From Anaeromonas sp052088025 (lineage in GTDB: Bacteria > Bacillota > Clostridia > Tissierellales > SIT17), in assembly GCF_052088025.1 (NCBI RefSeq), contig NZ_JBQCYD010000002.1, positions 1-64,000 of the forward strand: 64,000 nt of DNA. The letters run 5' to 3'. A program made the position numbers and the translations under genes. This document shows positions 43,795 to 53,106 of the stretch, one piece after another (position 1 is the first letter of the stretch; each line of letters begins with the position of its first letter). The notes under the pieces are model-generated. The model did not search any database, was not told the DNA's origin, and saw nothing but the letters and a program-made list of their open reading frames with translations.

Positions 43795-44703
43795 ATGAAG
43801 CTTCCTAGAATTAAATTTAACAAAAAAAAAATAATCTTAAATAAAATTTTTAATTCGAGTTTACATCCATCAAATGAAAATACTCCGGATTATATAAAAG
43901 AAATATATGGAGATTTTAATATTCCAAAGGATAATAGATTTCCATATCTATATGGTAGTTTGATAATGACTTTAGATGGTAAGATTGGATTTGAAGATCA
44001 AAATAAAAGTAATGAAATATCAAAAGGAAATTTTTTAGATCCAGATGGTGGTCTAGCTGATTTATGGGTATTAAATTTACTTAGAACCTATAGTGATGGA
44101 ATAATATTTGGTAGTAAAACATTAGAAGTAGAGACAAATATCACAGGTCATATATATGATGAAATCTTAGAAAAAATAAGAATAGAAGAATTAGATAAAA
44201 AGAGCATTATGCCATGGAATATAATAATAAGTAGAAGTGGGAGGATGAATTTAAAGCACAAGATAATTAGAGAAGATGATGTACCTACAATAATTTTAAC
44301 TACTAAAAAAGGATATAAATATATTCTTGAAAATATAGATAAAGAAATAGAAGAGATAAGAATAGATAGTTATGATGGCAAGTTAAAAAACAACAAGAAA
44401 ATTAAAGTAATGTATGAAGAAAATAATGAAGAATTTAATATTAACAATATATTAAAAAAATTAAAGGATTTAGGCTTAGATAAAATATTAGTAGAATCTC
44501 CTGGATTTATATCTATATTATTAAAAGAAAGGTTATTAAATGAAATGTTTATAAATTATTCGGGACTATATTCAGGGGGTAATTTAATATTAAATGAAAA
44601 ACATCCATTCTCTAAGGATGATTATCCAGGTGTTGATATAAAATCAATTCATATGCATAAAAACAACTTCTTATATATGAGGCAAAAGTTAATATACAGA
44701 TAA
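43795..44703 (+). CDS. RibD C-terminal domain (dihydrofolate reductase-like) protein
   Basis: A 302-residue protein resembling the reductase half of RibD: YLYGSLIMTLDGKIGF for the N-terminal strand and substrate loop, DLWVLNLLRTYSDGIIFGSKTLEVE, and LGLDKILVESPGFISILLKERLLNEMFINYSGLYSGG near the end. It lacks the deaminase domain and no riboflavin genes are nearby, so an NAD(P)H-dependent reductase of unknown substrate is likely. It is a single-gene transcript with its own promoter and terminator. Confidence 0.75.
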   Translation: MKLPRIKFNKKKIILNKIFNSSLHPSNENTPDYIKEIYGDFNIPKDNRFPYLYGSLIMTLDGKIGFEDQNKSNEISKGNFLDPDGGLADLWVLNLLRTYSDGIIFGSKTLEVETNITGHIYDEILEKIRIEELDKKSIMPWNIIISRSGRMNLKHKIIREDDVPTIILTTKKGYKYILENIDKEIEEIRIDSYDGKLKNNKKIKVMYEENNEEFNINNILKKLKDLGLDKILVESPGFISILLKERLLNEMFINYSGLYSGGNLILNEKHPFSKDDYPGVDIKSIHMHKNNFLYMRQKLIYR

Positions 44704-44730
44704 AAAAATATAGTTTAAGCTATATTTTTT
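44703..44730 (+). terminator. Terminator after the RibD-C-like gene
   Basis: AAAAAATATAG pairs with CTATATTTTTT around a six-base loop, with a T6 run inside the 3' arm. Confidence 0.8.
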
Positions 44731-44861
44731 ATCTATATATTGATCATAATAAATCTTATCATAATTGATAATGAAAATATTTATAAATTTTCTAATAAAA
44801 AAGAGGATTTTGTAAAAAAATATTGAATTATAAGAGTATATGATTAAAAGGAGAAATGAAT

Positions 44862-46394
44862 ATGCTATCTAAAATAAATACTTGTGTACTTCAAGGTCTT
44901 GATGGAAATATCGTAGAAGTTGAAACTGACTTATCAAATGGCATGCCTTGTTTTAATATTGTAGGACTACCAGATGCTTCTATAAAAGAATCTAAAGATA
45001 GGGTTAGAACTGCAATCAATAATAGTGGATTTAAATTCCCGCTAAATAGAATAACTATTAATTTAGCTCCTGCTAGTCTTAAAAAACAAGGATCACAAAT
45101 GGATTTAGCTATAGCTACAGGTATATTAAATTGTATGGAAATAATAAAAAAGGATGATTTAACAGATACTTGCTTCATAGGAGAACTGTCTTTAGATGGT
45201 GAAGTTACAAAAATAGATGGGGCGCTACCTATGGTTATATCTTTACTTTCACTTGGAATAAAAAGAGTTATAATCCCCTTTAACAACAAAGAAGAATGTG
45301 GTGTAGTTAAAGGAATAGAAGTTATTCCTGTAAAAAATATAAAAGAATTAGTAAATTTTTTAAATGGACTAGAAGAAGTAAATCCATGGAAGACTGAAAG
45401 TTTAAACAATGATAAAGATGAATATGTATTTCAGGATTTTAAGGATATTAAAGGTCAAGAGACATTAAAAAGAGCTATGGAAGTAGCAGCAGCTGGGGGA
45501 CACAATATATTGATTATTGGCCCCCCAGGATCTGGAAAAACAATGATAGCTAAGAGACTCCCTACAATACTTCCTCAGATGTCTTTTGATGAAGCATTGG
45601 AAGTGACGAAAATATATAGTATTGCAGGACTTATAAAGGAAAATGGTCTATTAAGTAAAAGACCATTTAGATCTCCTCATCATACAATATCTAGGGTATC
45701 TTTGGTAGGAGGTGGAAGAACACCTTCACCAGGTGAAGTCTCACTTGCACATTTTGGTGTTTTATTTTTAGATGAATTACCTGAATTTGCTAAATCTGCA
45801 CTTGAAGTATTAAGACAACCTATGGAAGATAATATAGTTACTATATCTCGGGTTAATGCTACACTTACATATCCATCTAATTTTATGCTAGTAGCAAGCA
45901 TGAATCCATGTCCATGTGGTTACTATGGTGATCCTCTACATGAATGCAGCTGTAATCCTCGTGATATTGATAGATATTTAAAGAAAATAAGTGGACCTTT
46001 GTTAGATCGTATAGATATACATATAGAAGTAAGTCCTGTTAATTTTGATGATTTAAAATCTAAAGATATTAAAGTAGAATCTTCAAAGGATGTATCATTT
46101 AGGGTAAATAAGTGTAGGGATATTCAAATTGAAAGATATTCAGAAGAAAATATTTTTTCAAATTCAGAACTTGAGGGTAGAAATGTAAATAAATACTGTA
46201 AAATAGATAAAGAGGCAGAAGAAATATTAAAGAATGCTTTTGATAAATTAGGATTAAGTGCTAGAGCTTATAATAAAATATTAAAGGTATCAAGAACAAT
46301 TGCTGATTTAGATAAATCCAAAAATATAAAGAGTCTACATATATTAGAAGCAATCCAATATAGAAGTATGGATAGAAAATATTTTTCTATTTAA
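44862..46394 (+). CDS. comM: YifB/ComM family Mg-chelatase-like AAA+ ATPase
   Basis: A 510-residue AAA+ protein of the ComM/YifB group; ComM is a hexameric helicase that promotes branch migration during natural transformation in Gram-negative bacteria. It has an N-terminal Lon-S5-like domain (about 1-170), Walker A GPPGSGKTMIAKRLP, Walker B VLFLDELPEF, and the CPCGYYGDPLHECSC cysteine motif. An ATG at 44856 lies too close to the AAAGGAG site, so 44862 is preferred. dprA follows, and together they suggest a DNA uptake or processing role. Confidence 0.92.
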   Translation: MLSKINTCVLQGLDGNIVEVETDLSNGMPCFNIVGLPDASIKESKDRVRTAINNSGFKFPLNRITINLAPASLKKQGSQMDLAIATGILNCMEIIKKDDLTDTCFIGELSLDGEVTKIDGALPMVISLLSLGIKRVIIPFNNKEECGVVKGIEVIPVKNIKELVNFLNGLEEVNPWKTESLNNDKDEYVFQDFKDIKGQETLKRAMEVAAAGGHNILIIGPPGSGKTMIAKRLPTILPQMSFDEALEVTKIYSIAGLIKENGLLSKRPFRSPHHTISRVSLVGGGRTPSPGEVSLAHFGVLFLDELPEFAKSALEVLRQPMEDNIVTISRVNATLTYPSNFMLVASMNPCPCGYYGDPLHECSCNPRDIDRYLKKISGPLLDRIDIHIEVSPVNFDDLKSKDIKVESSKDVSFRVNKCRDIQIERYSEENIFSNSELEGRNVNKYCKIDKEAEEILKNAFDKLGLSARAYNKILKVSRTIADLDKSKNIKSLHILEAIQYRSMDRKYFSI

Positions 46395-46429
46395 TTTATA
46401 TTGAATAAAATTGAACTTGGGGGATAAAA

Positions 46430-47524
46430 ATGAGAAATAGAGATGTTTTAATATGGCTTAATAGCATAAGAGGAATAGGAAATAAAACTATAGAAGTTAT
46501 CAATAACAAGTTTGAAAACTTGACAGATTTATGGAATTTAAGTAATAATGATATAATGAAATTAATGTTTTTAAAAAGTAATATAAAAAACAAATTAGTA
46601 GAATTTAAAAACGAAAAATATTATAATGATATTTTATCTTCGGCATCAGATAATAATATAAATATACTAACAATACTTGATCATGAATATCCTTTGAAAT
46701 TAAAGAATATATATAATCCACCAAATGTTTTGTATTATAAGGGTAATATAAATTTATTAAATAAACTTTCTATTGCTGTAGTAGGATCTAGAAAAGCTAC
46801 CTACTATGGTAAATGGGCAGCTGAGAAATTTTCCAAAGAACTTTGTGAATTTGGAATTTGTATAGTCAGTGGTATGGCTTTAGGAATTGATGCTATAAGT
46901 CATAAGGCTAGTTTAGATAAAAAAGGAGATACTATAGCTGTATTAGGATCTGGAGTAGATCAAGCTTATCCTAAAACAAATACTAATTTATATAATGATA
47001 TTTGTGAAAATGGTTTAGTAATATCTGAATTTCCTATAGGAATGGCACCTGTAGCTGGTAATTTTCCACTAAGGAATAGAATAATAAGTGGATTATCAAA
47101 TGGTCTACTAGTAATAGAAGCAAAAGAAAGAAGTGGATCATTAATTACTGCTTATCATGCATTAGACCAAGGTAAGGATGTATTTGCAGTTCCTGGAAAT
47201 ATAAATAGTATATATAGTAAAGGAACAAACCTTTTGATAAAAGATGGTGCTAAAATAGTTACATGTGTAGAAGATATATTAGAAGAAATGATAGATTTCA
47301 GTTTAATATTAGAACAAAACAAAAAAAACAAAATAAATTATGATAATTTTAGTAAAAATGAGATTTCTGTTATAAGGACAATAGAAAATGGACCCATACA
47401 TTCAGATATGATAGCATATAATACAGATATAAATATAATAGAACTTACAAGTATACTTACAATACTAGAGATGAAAAATATAATTAAGGCATTACCAGGA
47501 AAAGTTTTTACAATAGTTAATTAA
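46430..47524 (+). CDS. dprA: DNA processing protein DprA
   Basis: Loads RecA on incoming single-stranded DNA during transformation. The 364-residue protein has an N-terminal helix-hairpin-helix-like region (WLNSIRGIGNKTIEVI), the Rossmann core with VVGSRKATYYG, SGMALGIDAISHKASL, FPLRNRIISGLS and DQGKDVFAVPGNI, and a C-terminal winged helix. Encoded between comM and topA as in many Clostridia. Confidence 0.95.
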   Translation: MRNRDVLIWLNSIRGIGNKTIEVINNKFENLTDLWNLSNNDIMKLMFLKSNIKNKLVEFKNEKYYNDILSSASDNNINILTILDHEYPLKLKNIYNPPNVLYYKGNINLLNKLSIAVVGSRKATYYGKWAAEKFSKELCEFGICIVSGMALGIDAISHKASLDKKGDTIAVLGSGVDQAYPKTNTNLYNDICENGLVISEFPIGMAPVAGNFPLRNRIISGLSNGLLVIEAKERSGSLITAYHALDQGKDVFAVPGNINSIYSKGTNLLIKDGAKIVTCVEDILEEMIDFSLILEQNKKNKINYDNFSKNEISVIRTIENGPIHSDMIAYNTDINIIELTSILTILEMKNIIKALPGKVFTIVN

Positions 47525-47539
47525 TCGGAGGCGAATATT

Positions 47540-49615
47540 TTGGGAAAGACATTAGTTATAGTTGAGTCGCCTGCAAAGGCTAAAACTATAGGCAAGTTTT
47601 TAGGAAGAAAATATAAAATTAAAGCTTCGGTAGGTCATGTTATTGACTTACCTAAAAGTAAGCTTGGTATAGATATTGAGGATAATTTTGAACCGAGATA
47701 TATCACAATAAGGGGAAAGGGACCTATACTCAGTGAATTAAAAAAAGAAGCAAAAAAAGCTGATAAAGTTTATTTAGCAACTGACCCTGATAGAGAAGGT
47801 GAAGCCATATCATGGCATTTAGCTAGAGCTTTAAAATTAGATGAAGGGGAAAATAATAGGGTAGTGTTTAATGAAATAACAAAAAACACTGTTAAAAATG
47901 CAATTAAAAATCCTAGAGCTATAGATATGGACTTAGTTGATGCCCAACAAGCAAGAAGGGCATTAGATAGATTAGTTGGATATAAGATAAGTCCTTTGCT
48001 TTGGAAAAAAGTTAGAAAAGGTTTAAGTGCAGGTAGAGTACAGTCTGTTGCAACTAAACTTATAGTAGATAGAGAAAGAGAAATTGAAAAATTTAATCCG
48101 GAAGAATATTGGTCTATTGATTTTCTGCTTCTTAAAGATAAAAAAGAATTTGAATCATACTTAAATGGAAAAATAATAGATGGAAAATTAGAAAAAATAG
48201 AAATAAAAAATGAAGATGAATCTAAGGTAATTGTTGATGAAATTTCTAAATCAAATTTACTCGTAGAAAATGTTAAAAGAGGAAAGAAAAAAAGAAATCC
48301 TTATCCATCTTATACTACTAGTTCCCTCCAACAAGATGCATCTAATAGGCTTGGATTTTCAACCAAAAAAACTATGAAATTAGCTCAAGATTTATATCAA
48401 GGAATAGATATAAAAGGAGAAGGCACTATAGGGCTTGTAACTTATATAAGAACAGATTCTACTAGGATTTCTTCTGAAGCTCAAGAAAATGTTAAAGAAT
48501 ATATAGAAAATAACTTTGGAAGTAAATATTTATCAAATAAAAAAGCTTCTAAAAATAAAAAAAATATTCAAGATGCACATGAAGCTATAAGGCCTACTGA
48601 TGTGTTTAAATCAGCAGATAAAATCAAAGATTCTTTAAGTAATGATCAATTTAAATTGTATAATTTAATATGGCAAAGATTTGTAGCAAGTCAAATGGCT
48701 CAAGCTATTTATGATACTTTAACTATAGATATACAAGCATCTGATTATAGACTTAGAACCAGTGGATCTCAAATAAATTTTGATGGATTCTTAAAAGTTT
48801 ATCCTGTAAAAAACAAAGATAAAAATATAGATATTCCAGATATGAAAAAAGATGATAAATTAGATATAAAGGATATTTTGCCAAAACAACATTTTACTCA
48901 ACCATCTGCAAGATTTAGTGAAGCTAGTTTAGTAAAGACAATGGAAGAACTTGGTATAGGAAGGCCTGCTACTTATTCACCAACTATAAGTACGATTTTA
49001 AGTAGAGGGTATGTGATTATAGAGAATAAAGCGTTTAAACCTACAGAACTTGGAATTGTGGTTACAGATTTATTAATAGAATATTTTAAAAATATCATAA
49101 ATGAAGAATTTACAGCTGATATGGAAAATAGACTTGATAAAGTAGAAGAAGGTAAAATAGTATGGAAAAAAGTAATTTCTGATTTTTATGATGACTTTAA
49201 AGGAGTACTAAAAGTTGCAGAGGAAGAAATAGAAGAAATTGATATGGATGAAGAGACAGATATTCCATGTGAAAAATGTGGTAGAAATATGATTATAAAA
49301 CATGGAAGATATGGTAAATTCTTAGCATGTCCAGGTTATCCTGAATGTAAAAATACAAAAGCTATATTAAATAAACTAGATATTGATTGTCCTAAGTGTA
49401 AAGATGGAGAATTAATAGAGCGAAAATCTAAAAAGGGAAGAAAATTTTATGGATGTACAAATTATCCTGAATGTGATTTTGTATCATGGGATATGCCTAT
49501 AAAAGAAAATTGTCCTGAATGTGATAGCATTCTTACTAAAAAAACAAGTAAAAAAGGTACTACTATTAAATGTAGTGAATGTGATTATAAAAGGAAAGAA
49601 AATAAAGACGAATAG
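47540..49615 (+). CDS. topA: DNA topoisomerase I
   Basis: Type IA topoisomerase that relaxes negative supercoils. The 691-residue enzyme has the Toprim start TLVIVESPAKAKTI, the DPDREGEAISWH metal motif, the active-site Tyr in TYIRTDSTR, and three C-terminal four-cysteine zinc units (CEKC..CPGYPEC, CPKC..CTNYPEC, CPEC..CSEC). The start is TTG at 47540 after a CGGAGGCGA site. In Bacillus trmFO and xerC follow; here hslV does. Confidence 0.97.
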   Translation: MGKTLVIVESPAKAKTIGKFLGRKYKIKASVGHVIDLPKSKLGIDIEDNFEPRYITIRGKGPILSELKKEAKKADKVYLATDPDREGEAISWHLARALKLDEGENNRVVFNEITKNTVKNAIKNPRAIDMDLVDAQQARRALDRLVGYKISPLLWKKVRKGLSAGRVQSVATKLIVDREREIEKFNPEEYWSIDFLLLKDKKEFESYLNGKIIDGKLEKIEIKNEDESKVIVDEISKSNLLVENVKRGKKKRNPYPSYTTSSLQQDASNRLGFSTKKTMKLAQDLYQGIDIKGEGTIGLVTYIRTDSTRISSEAQENVKEYIENNFGSKYLSNKKASKNKKNIQDAHEAIRPTDVFKSADKIKDSLSNDQFKLYNLIWQRFVASQMAQAIYDTLTIDIQASDYRLRTSGSQINFDGFLKVYPVKNKDKNIDIPDMKKDDKLDIKDILPKQHFTQPSARFSEASLVKTMEELGIGRPATYSPTISTILSRGYVIIENKAFKPTELGIVVTDLLIEYFKNIINEEFTADMENRLDKVEEGKIVWKKVISDFYDDFKGVLKVAEEEIEEIDMDEETDIPCEKCGRNMIIKHGRYGKFLACPGYPECKNTKAILNKLDIDCPKCKDGELIERKSKKGRKFYGCTNYPECDFVSWDMPIKENCPECDSILTKKTSKKGTTIKCSECDYKRKENKDE

Positions 49616-49628
49616 GTAGGTGTTGTAT

Positions 49629-50159
49629 ATGTTAAGAGCTACTACAATTATAGCTGTAAGAAAAAATGGTGAATTGGCTTTTGCAGGAGATGGTCAAGTT
49701 ACTATGGGTGATAAAACTATAATGAAAAGTACTGCTAAAAAACTTAGAAAATTATATAAGGATAGTGTAATAGTTGGATTTGCTGGATCTGTTGCAGATG
49801 CTATAACATTATCTGATAAATTAGAAGAAAAACTTCAACAATTTAATGGCAATTTAACCCGTGCAGCTGTAGACTTAGCTAAAGAATGGCGTGGAGATAA
49901 GGTTCTTAGAAAGTTAGAAGCCATGTTAATAGCTGGAGATAAAGAAAATCTTTTGGTCATCTCTGGTGGTGGAGAAGTTATAGAACCTGATGAAGGTATA
50001 GTTGCAATAGGTTCTGGTGGAAATTATGCTTTTGCTGCTGGAAAAGCATTGAAAAGCAATACAGACCTTAGTGCCAAGGATATAGCATATAAATCTATAA
50101 AGATTGCTTCAGAAATATGTGTCTTTACTAATGACAATATAATAACGGAAGAATTTTAG
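49629..50159 (+). CDS. hslV: ATP-dependent protease subunit HslV
   Basis: Proteolytic core of the HslUV (ClpQY) protease. The 176-residue protein reads MLRA-TTIIAVRKNGELAFAGDGQVTMG; the catalytic residue is expected to be the first Thr after a four-residue propeptide, whereas Bacillus ClpQ uses Ser. A GTG at 49620 and TTG at 49623 lie within the AGGTAGGTG ribosome binding site; I prefer the ATG at 49629. hslU follows by ten bases. Confidence 0.95.
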   Translation: MLRATTIIAVRKNGELAFAGDGQVTMGDKTIMKSTAKKLRKLYKDSVIVGFAGSVADAITLSDKLEEKLQQFNGNLTRAAVDLAKEWRGDKVLRKLEAMLIAGDKENLLVISGGGEVIEPDEGIVAIGSGGNYAFAAGKALKSNTDLSAKDIAYKSIKIASEICVFTNDNIITEEF

Positions 50160-50169
50160 GAGGTATCTA

Positions 50170-51552
50170 ATGGAAAATTATACACCTATTGAAATAGTAG
50201 AAAAGTTAGATAATTATATAATAGGGCAAAAAAGAGCTAAGAGGTCAGTAGCTGTTGCACTTAGAAATAGATATAGAAGGAATAAATTAGATGATGAATT
50301 CAAAGAAGAAGTAAGACCTAAAAACATTATCATGGAAGGCCCCACTGGTGTAGGTAAGACTGAAATAGCAAGAAGGCTTGCAAAACTTGTAAATGCTCCT
50401 TTTGTAAAAGTGGAAGCTACTAAATTTACTGAGGTTGGATATGTGGGTAGGGATGTAGAATCTATGGTAAGAGATCTTGTTGAAACTTCTATACGATTAG
50501 TGAAGAATGAAAAAATATCAAATGTATATGATAAGGCAGAAGAACTTGCAGAAAAAAGAATTTTGAAAATATTAATAAATGGTCCAGAAAAAAAGAAAGA
50601 AAAAAATTCAAATCCATTTGAAGCTTTCTTTGGCTCAAGTAATTCCGACGAAGATGAAGATATAGATAAAGAAAAAGATGACATAGGAGATAAAAAGACT
50701 ATAAGGGACAAATTAAGAAATAAAGAATTAGAGTTTCAATATGTTGAAATATTAGTTGAAGAAAATAGTTCACAACCTATGGGTATGATGGGTGCTATGG
50801 GTATGGATGATATGAATATTAATGATATGTTTTCTGGAATTATTCCCAAAAAGAAGAAAAATAGAAAGGTTACAATTAGAGAAGCTAGAAAAATTCTTGC
50901 TAATGAAGAAGCTCAAAAAATGATTGATATAGATGATATAAACTCAATTGCTATAGATAGGGCTGAAAATAATGGAATTATATTTATTGATGAAATAGAT
51001 AAAATAGCAGGAAGAGGTGGTTCTGGACCTGATGTATCAAGAGAAGGTGTACAAAGAGATATTTTACCTATTATAGAAGGTTCAACTATTATGAGTAAAT
51101 ATGGTCCTATAAAAACCGATCATATATTATTTATTGCAGCAGGAGCTTTTCATATTGCAAAAGTAACTGATTTGATACCTGAAATACAGGGAAGATTTCC
51201 AATTAGGGTGAAACTTGATAATCTTACAGAAGATAACTTCAAAGAAATACTTACAAAACCTCAAAATGCTTTAATCAAACAATATAAATATTTATTAGCT
51301 ACAGAAGAGGTAGAACTTAATTTTACAGATGAAGGCATATCAGAAATTGCCAAGATTGCATTTGTTGTAAATGATCAAACAGAGAATATTGGAGCAAGGA
51401 GATTGTATACAATACTTGAAGAATTATTAGAAGAAATTTCTTTTAATGCATCATTATATCAAGGAAAAGAAATTACTATTGATAGAGAATATGTTAATAA
51501 AAAATTAAAGCATGATATAGAACAAATTGACCTATCAAAATATATACTATAA
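50170..51552 (+). CDS. hslU: ATP-dependent protease ATPase subunit HslU
   Basis: AAA+ unfoldase that feeds substrates to HslV. The 460-residue protein has YIIGQKRAKRSVAVALRNRYRR, Walker A GPTGVGKTEIARRLA, the GYVGRD pore loop, a charged intermediate domain (about 140-230) and Walker B IIFIDEIDKIAGRGG. The conserved C-terminal tail (IDLSKYIL) that docks into HslV is intact. Confidence 0.97.
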   Translation: MENYTPIEIVEKLDNYIIGQKRAKRSVAVALRNRYRRNKLDDEFKEEVRPKNIIMEGPTGVGKTEIARRLAKLVNAPFVKVEATKFTEVGYVGRDVESMVRDLVETSIRLVKNEKISNVYDKAEELAEKRILKILINGPEKKKEKNSNPFEAFFGSSNSDEDEDIDKEKDDIGDKKTIRDKLRNKELEFQYVEILVEENSSQPMGMMGAMGMDDMNINDMFSGIIPKKKKNRKVTIREARKILANEEAQKMIDIDDINSIAIDRAENNGIIFIDEIDKIAGRGGSGPDVSREGVQRDILPIIEGSTIMSKYGPIKTDHILFIAAGAFHIAKVTDLIPEIQGRFPIRVKLDNLTEDNFKEILTKPQNALIKQYKYLLATEEVELNFTDEGISEIAKIAFVVNDQTENIGARRLYTILEELLEEISFNASLYQGKEITIDREYVNKKLKHDIEQIDLSKYIL

Positions 51553-51574
51553 AAGACAGTTTAAACTGTCTTTT
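51551..51574 (+). terminator. Terminator after hslU
   Basis: A perfect palindrome with arms AAAAGACAGTTT and AAACTGTCTTTT overlaps the hslU stop. About 225 bases of very A+T-rich DNA follow before flgB; apart from an ATA/AAT microsatellite near 51695-51715 and the flgB promoter I see nothing in them, and codY, found here in Bacillus, is missing. Confidence 0.85.
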
Positions 51575-51740
51575 ATATTGCATTTTTTTATACCCGAAAA
51601 TAATAGGTCTAAACTACTATTTTTTGTTTGGACTATATATTATAACATCATAAAAACTGGTAATTATGGCCTTTATTATATCATTTATATCATAATATAA
51701 TAATATAATAATATACAACAAAATAGAACAAAAAAACTAT

Positions 51741-51768
51741 TTGTTTTATAAATAATTTGTATTATAAT
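51741..51768 (+). promoter_or_regulatory. Promoter upstream of flgB
   Basis: TTGTTT (51741-51746), 16 bases, TATAAT (51763-51768). The spacing is slightly short. It would have driven the former fla/che operon and now could read flgB, the sigD remnant and swrB. Confidence 0.5.
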
Positions 51769-51798
51769 GATAATTAAGCTAAAAAAGGGGGAAATATC

Positions 51799-52194
51799 TT
51801 GCTAGGTAATACTTTTAATAATATGAACTTAATGAATCAAGCCCTTGATGGTTATTCAAAGAGAAATGAATCTATAAACAACAATATATCAAATGTAAAT
51901 ACGCCTGGATATAAAAAAACTAAAATTTTATTTGAAGAAAATTTAAAGAGTCAAATAAATAAAAATGATAATTTGAAATTAAAAACTACAAACAATAAAC
52001 ATATAAAAGATGTAGGCGGAACAAATATGGTGATAGAGAATAAACATTTTTCTACTAGGAGAGATGGAAATAATGTAAATATTGATGTGGAAATGGCAGT
52101 TCTTGCAAAGAATACTATGATGTATAATGCTGTAATAAGACAAGTTTCAAATGAATCAAGAAAAATCAGAAGTATTATAAAAGAAGGAAATTAA
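51799..52194 (+). CDS. flgB: Flagellar basal-body rod protein FlgB
   Basis: Proximal rod component of the flagellar basal body. The 131-residue protein is full length and has the rod signature NNISNVNTPGYKKTKILFEENL and the C-terminal GNNVNIDVEMAVLAKNTMMYNAVIRQVS. The TTG at 51799 follows an AGGGGGAAA site. In Bacillus and Clostridia flgC, fliE and over twenty further genes follow; here the next sequence is the end of sigD. The protein alone cannot make a flagellum, so it is probably a relic unless motility genes exist elsewhere. Confidence 0.88.
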   Translation: MLGNTFNNMNLMNQALDGYSKRNESINNNISNVNTPGYKKTKILFEENLKSQINKNDNLKLKTTNNKHIKDVGGTNMVIENKHFSTRRDGNNVNIDVEMAVLAKNTMMYNAVIRQVSNESRKIRSIIKEGN

Positions 52195-52532
52195 ATATTG
52201 AAATTAATGAAGTTGAAAATATAATGAAAGAAATTAATAGATTTAATATAAATTCATTAGATGAAATAATCTCAAACAGTGGTATAGAACCCTTAGATAC
52301 TAAAGATGATCCACAATTAATTATTGAAGATAAAGAATTTCTACATACATTGGCATCTTACATAGATAAATTAGCTAAAAATGAAAGAGAAGTTATAACG
52401 CTGTATTATTATGAAGAGCTAAATTATAAAGAAATAGGAAGTATTTTAAAGCTCTCAGAATCTAGAATTTCTCAAATCCATAGTAAGGCTATCAAAAAAA
52501 TAAAATCAAAGCTTATAAATTATGAGTTTTAA
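52188..52532 (+). pseudogene. sigD: Remnant of sigD (flagellar sigma factor), regions 3.2-4 only
   Basis: The frame ends with a perfect sigma-28 region 4: LAKNEREVITLYYYEELNYKEIGSILKLSESRISQIHSKAIKKIKS. Upstream in the same frame the match to SigD region 3 (NIEINEVENIMKEINRFNINSLDEII) continues to about 52188-52194, the flgB stop, and then disappears. Regions 1-3 (about 150 residues) are absent. The only ATG, at 52224 (giving 102 residues), has no ribosome binding site. This is best read as the 3' side of a large deletion. A truncated protein with region 4 alone could still bind core polymerase, but that is speculative. Confidence 0.8.
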
Positions 52533-52553
52533 TAAATCTTAAAGGAGAAAAAT

Positions 52554-52958
52554 ATGGTATTAGGATTACTGATTTTAGGTATAATATTAATTGTAATATC
52601 TATAATATTGCTTATAAAATATAATAATGATGAAAATATAAAAATGATGAAAATAAATCAAGTATATGATGAAATAGATGAATATAGTAATGCATTGAAT
52701 GATATAATTTCTAATTTAGAATACTTAATGAAAGATGATAAAATTGAAGAAGAAAAATTGGAAAATAAAGATATAAAAGAAAAGAAAATAAAAGAAGAGC
52801 ATACTAATAAAGAATACATAAAAGAAAATACTTTTAAAGAAGATATATTGTTGCTTCACAAAAATGGCAAATCAAAAGATGAAATAGCTAAAATACTTAA
52901 TAAGGGTAAAAGAGAAATAGAAATAATATTAAAATTAAATGATTTCAATAAAAACTAA
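52554..52958 (+). CDS. swrB: SwrB/YlxL-like membrane-anchored protein
   Basis: A 134-residue protein with an N-terminal transmembrane helix (LGLLILGIILIVISIILLI), a long charged coiled coil rich in Lys and Glu, and a C-terminal helix-turn-helix-like segment ILLLHKNGKSKDEIAKILNKGKREIEIILKL. Layout and place, between sigD and rpsB, match Bacillus SwrB, which promotes flagellar export assembly. An AAAGGAG site precedes the ATG. With the fla/che operon gone its original role may be lost. Confidence 0.78.
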   Translation: MVLGLLILGIILIVISIILLIKYNNDENIKMMKINQVYDEIDEYSNALNDIISNLEYLMKDDKIEEEKLENKDIKEKKIKEEHTNKEYIKENTFKEDILLLHKNGKSKDEIAKILNKGKREIEIILKLNDFNKN

Positions 52959-52965
52959 AAAAAGC

Positions 52966-52995
52966 TTGAAATTAGTATTTACTTCATGGTATAAT
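52966..52995 (+). promoter_or_regulatory. Promoter of rpsB-tsf
   Basis: TTGAAA (52966-52971), 18 bases, TATAAT (52990-52995). It starts just after swrB and gives a leader of about 100 bases before rpsB. Confidence 0.7.
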
Positions 52996-53002
52996 GATAA
53001 AG

Positions 53003-53106
53003 GTTAAAATACACACATTCATTAATTCTTTTGGTTGTTCCTTTTTATAAAAAAGGTTCTAAAAGAAGATGATTTGAATGGAGGTAAAAAAACAGGAGGT
53101 GTAGCA
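53003..53106 (+). promoter_or_regulatory. rpsB leader with small hairpin
   Basis: The leader contains CCTTTTT (53040-53046) pairing with AAAAAGG (53050-53056) around ATA, then an AGGAGGTG ribosome binding site at about 53093-53101. Such leaders often carry autoregulation by S2, but I recognise no specific motif. Confidence 0.4.

Noticed and set aside
51690..51720. Short ATA/AAT tandem pattern upstream of flgB
   Set aside because: Simple A+T-rich microsatellite with no clear unit conservation; not treated as an element.
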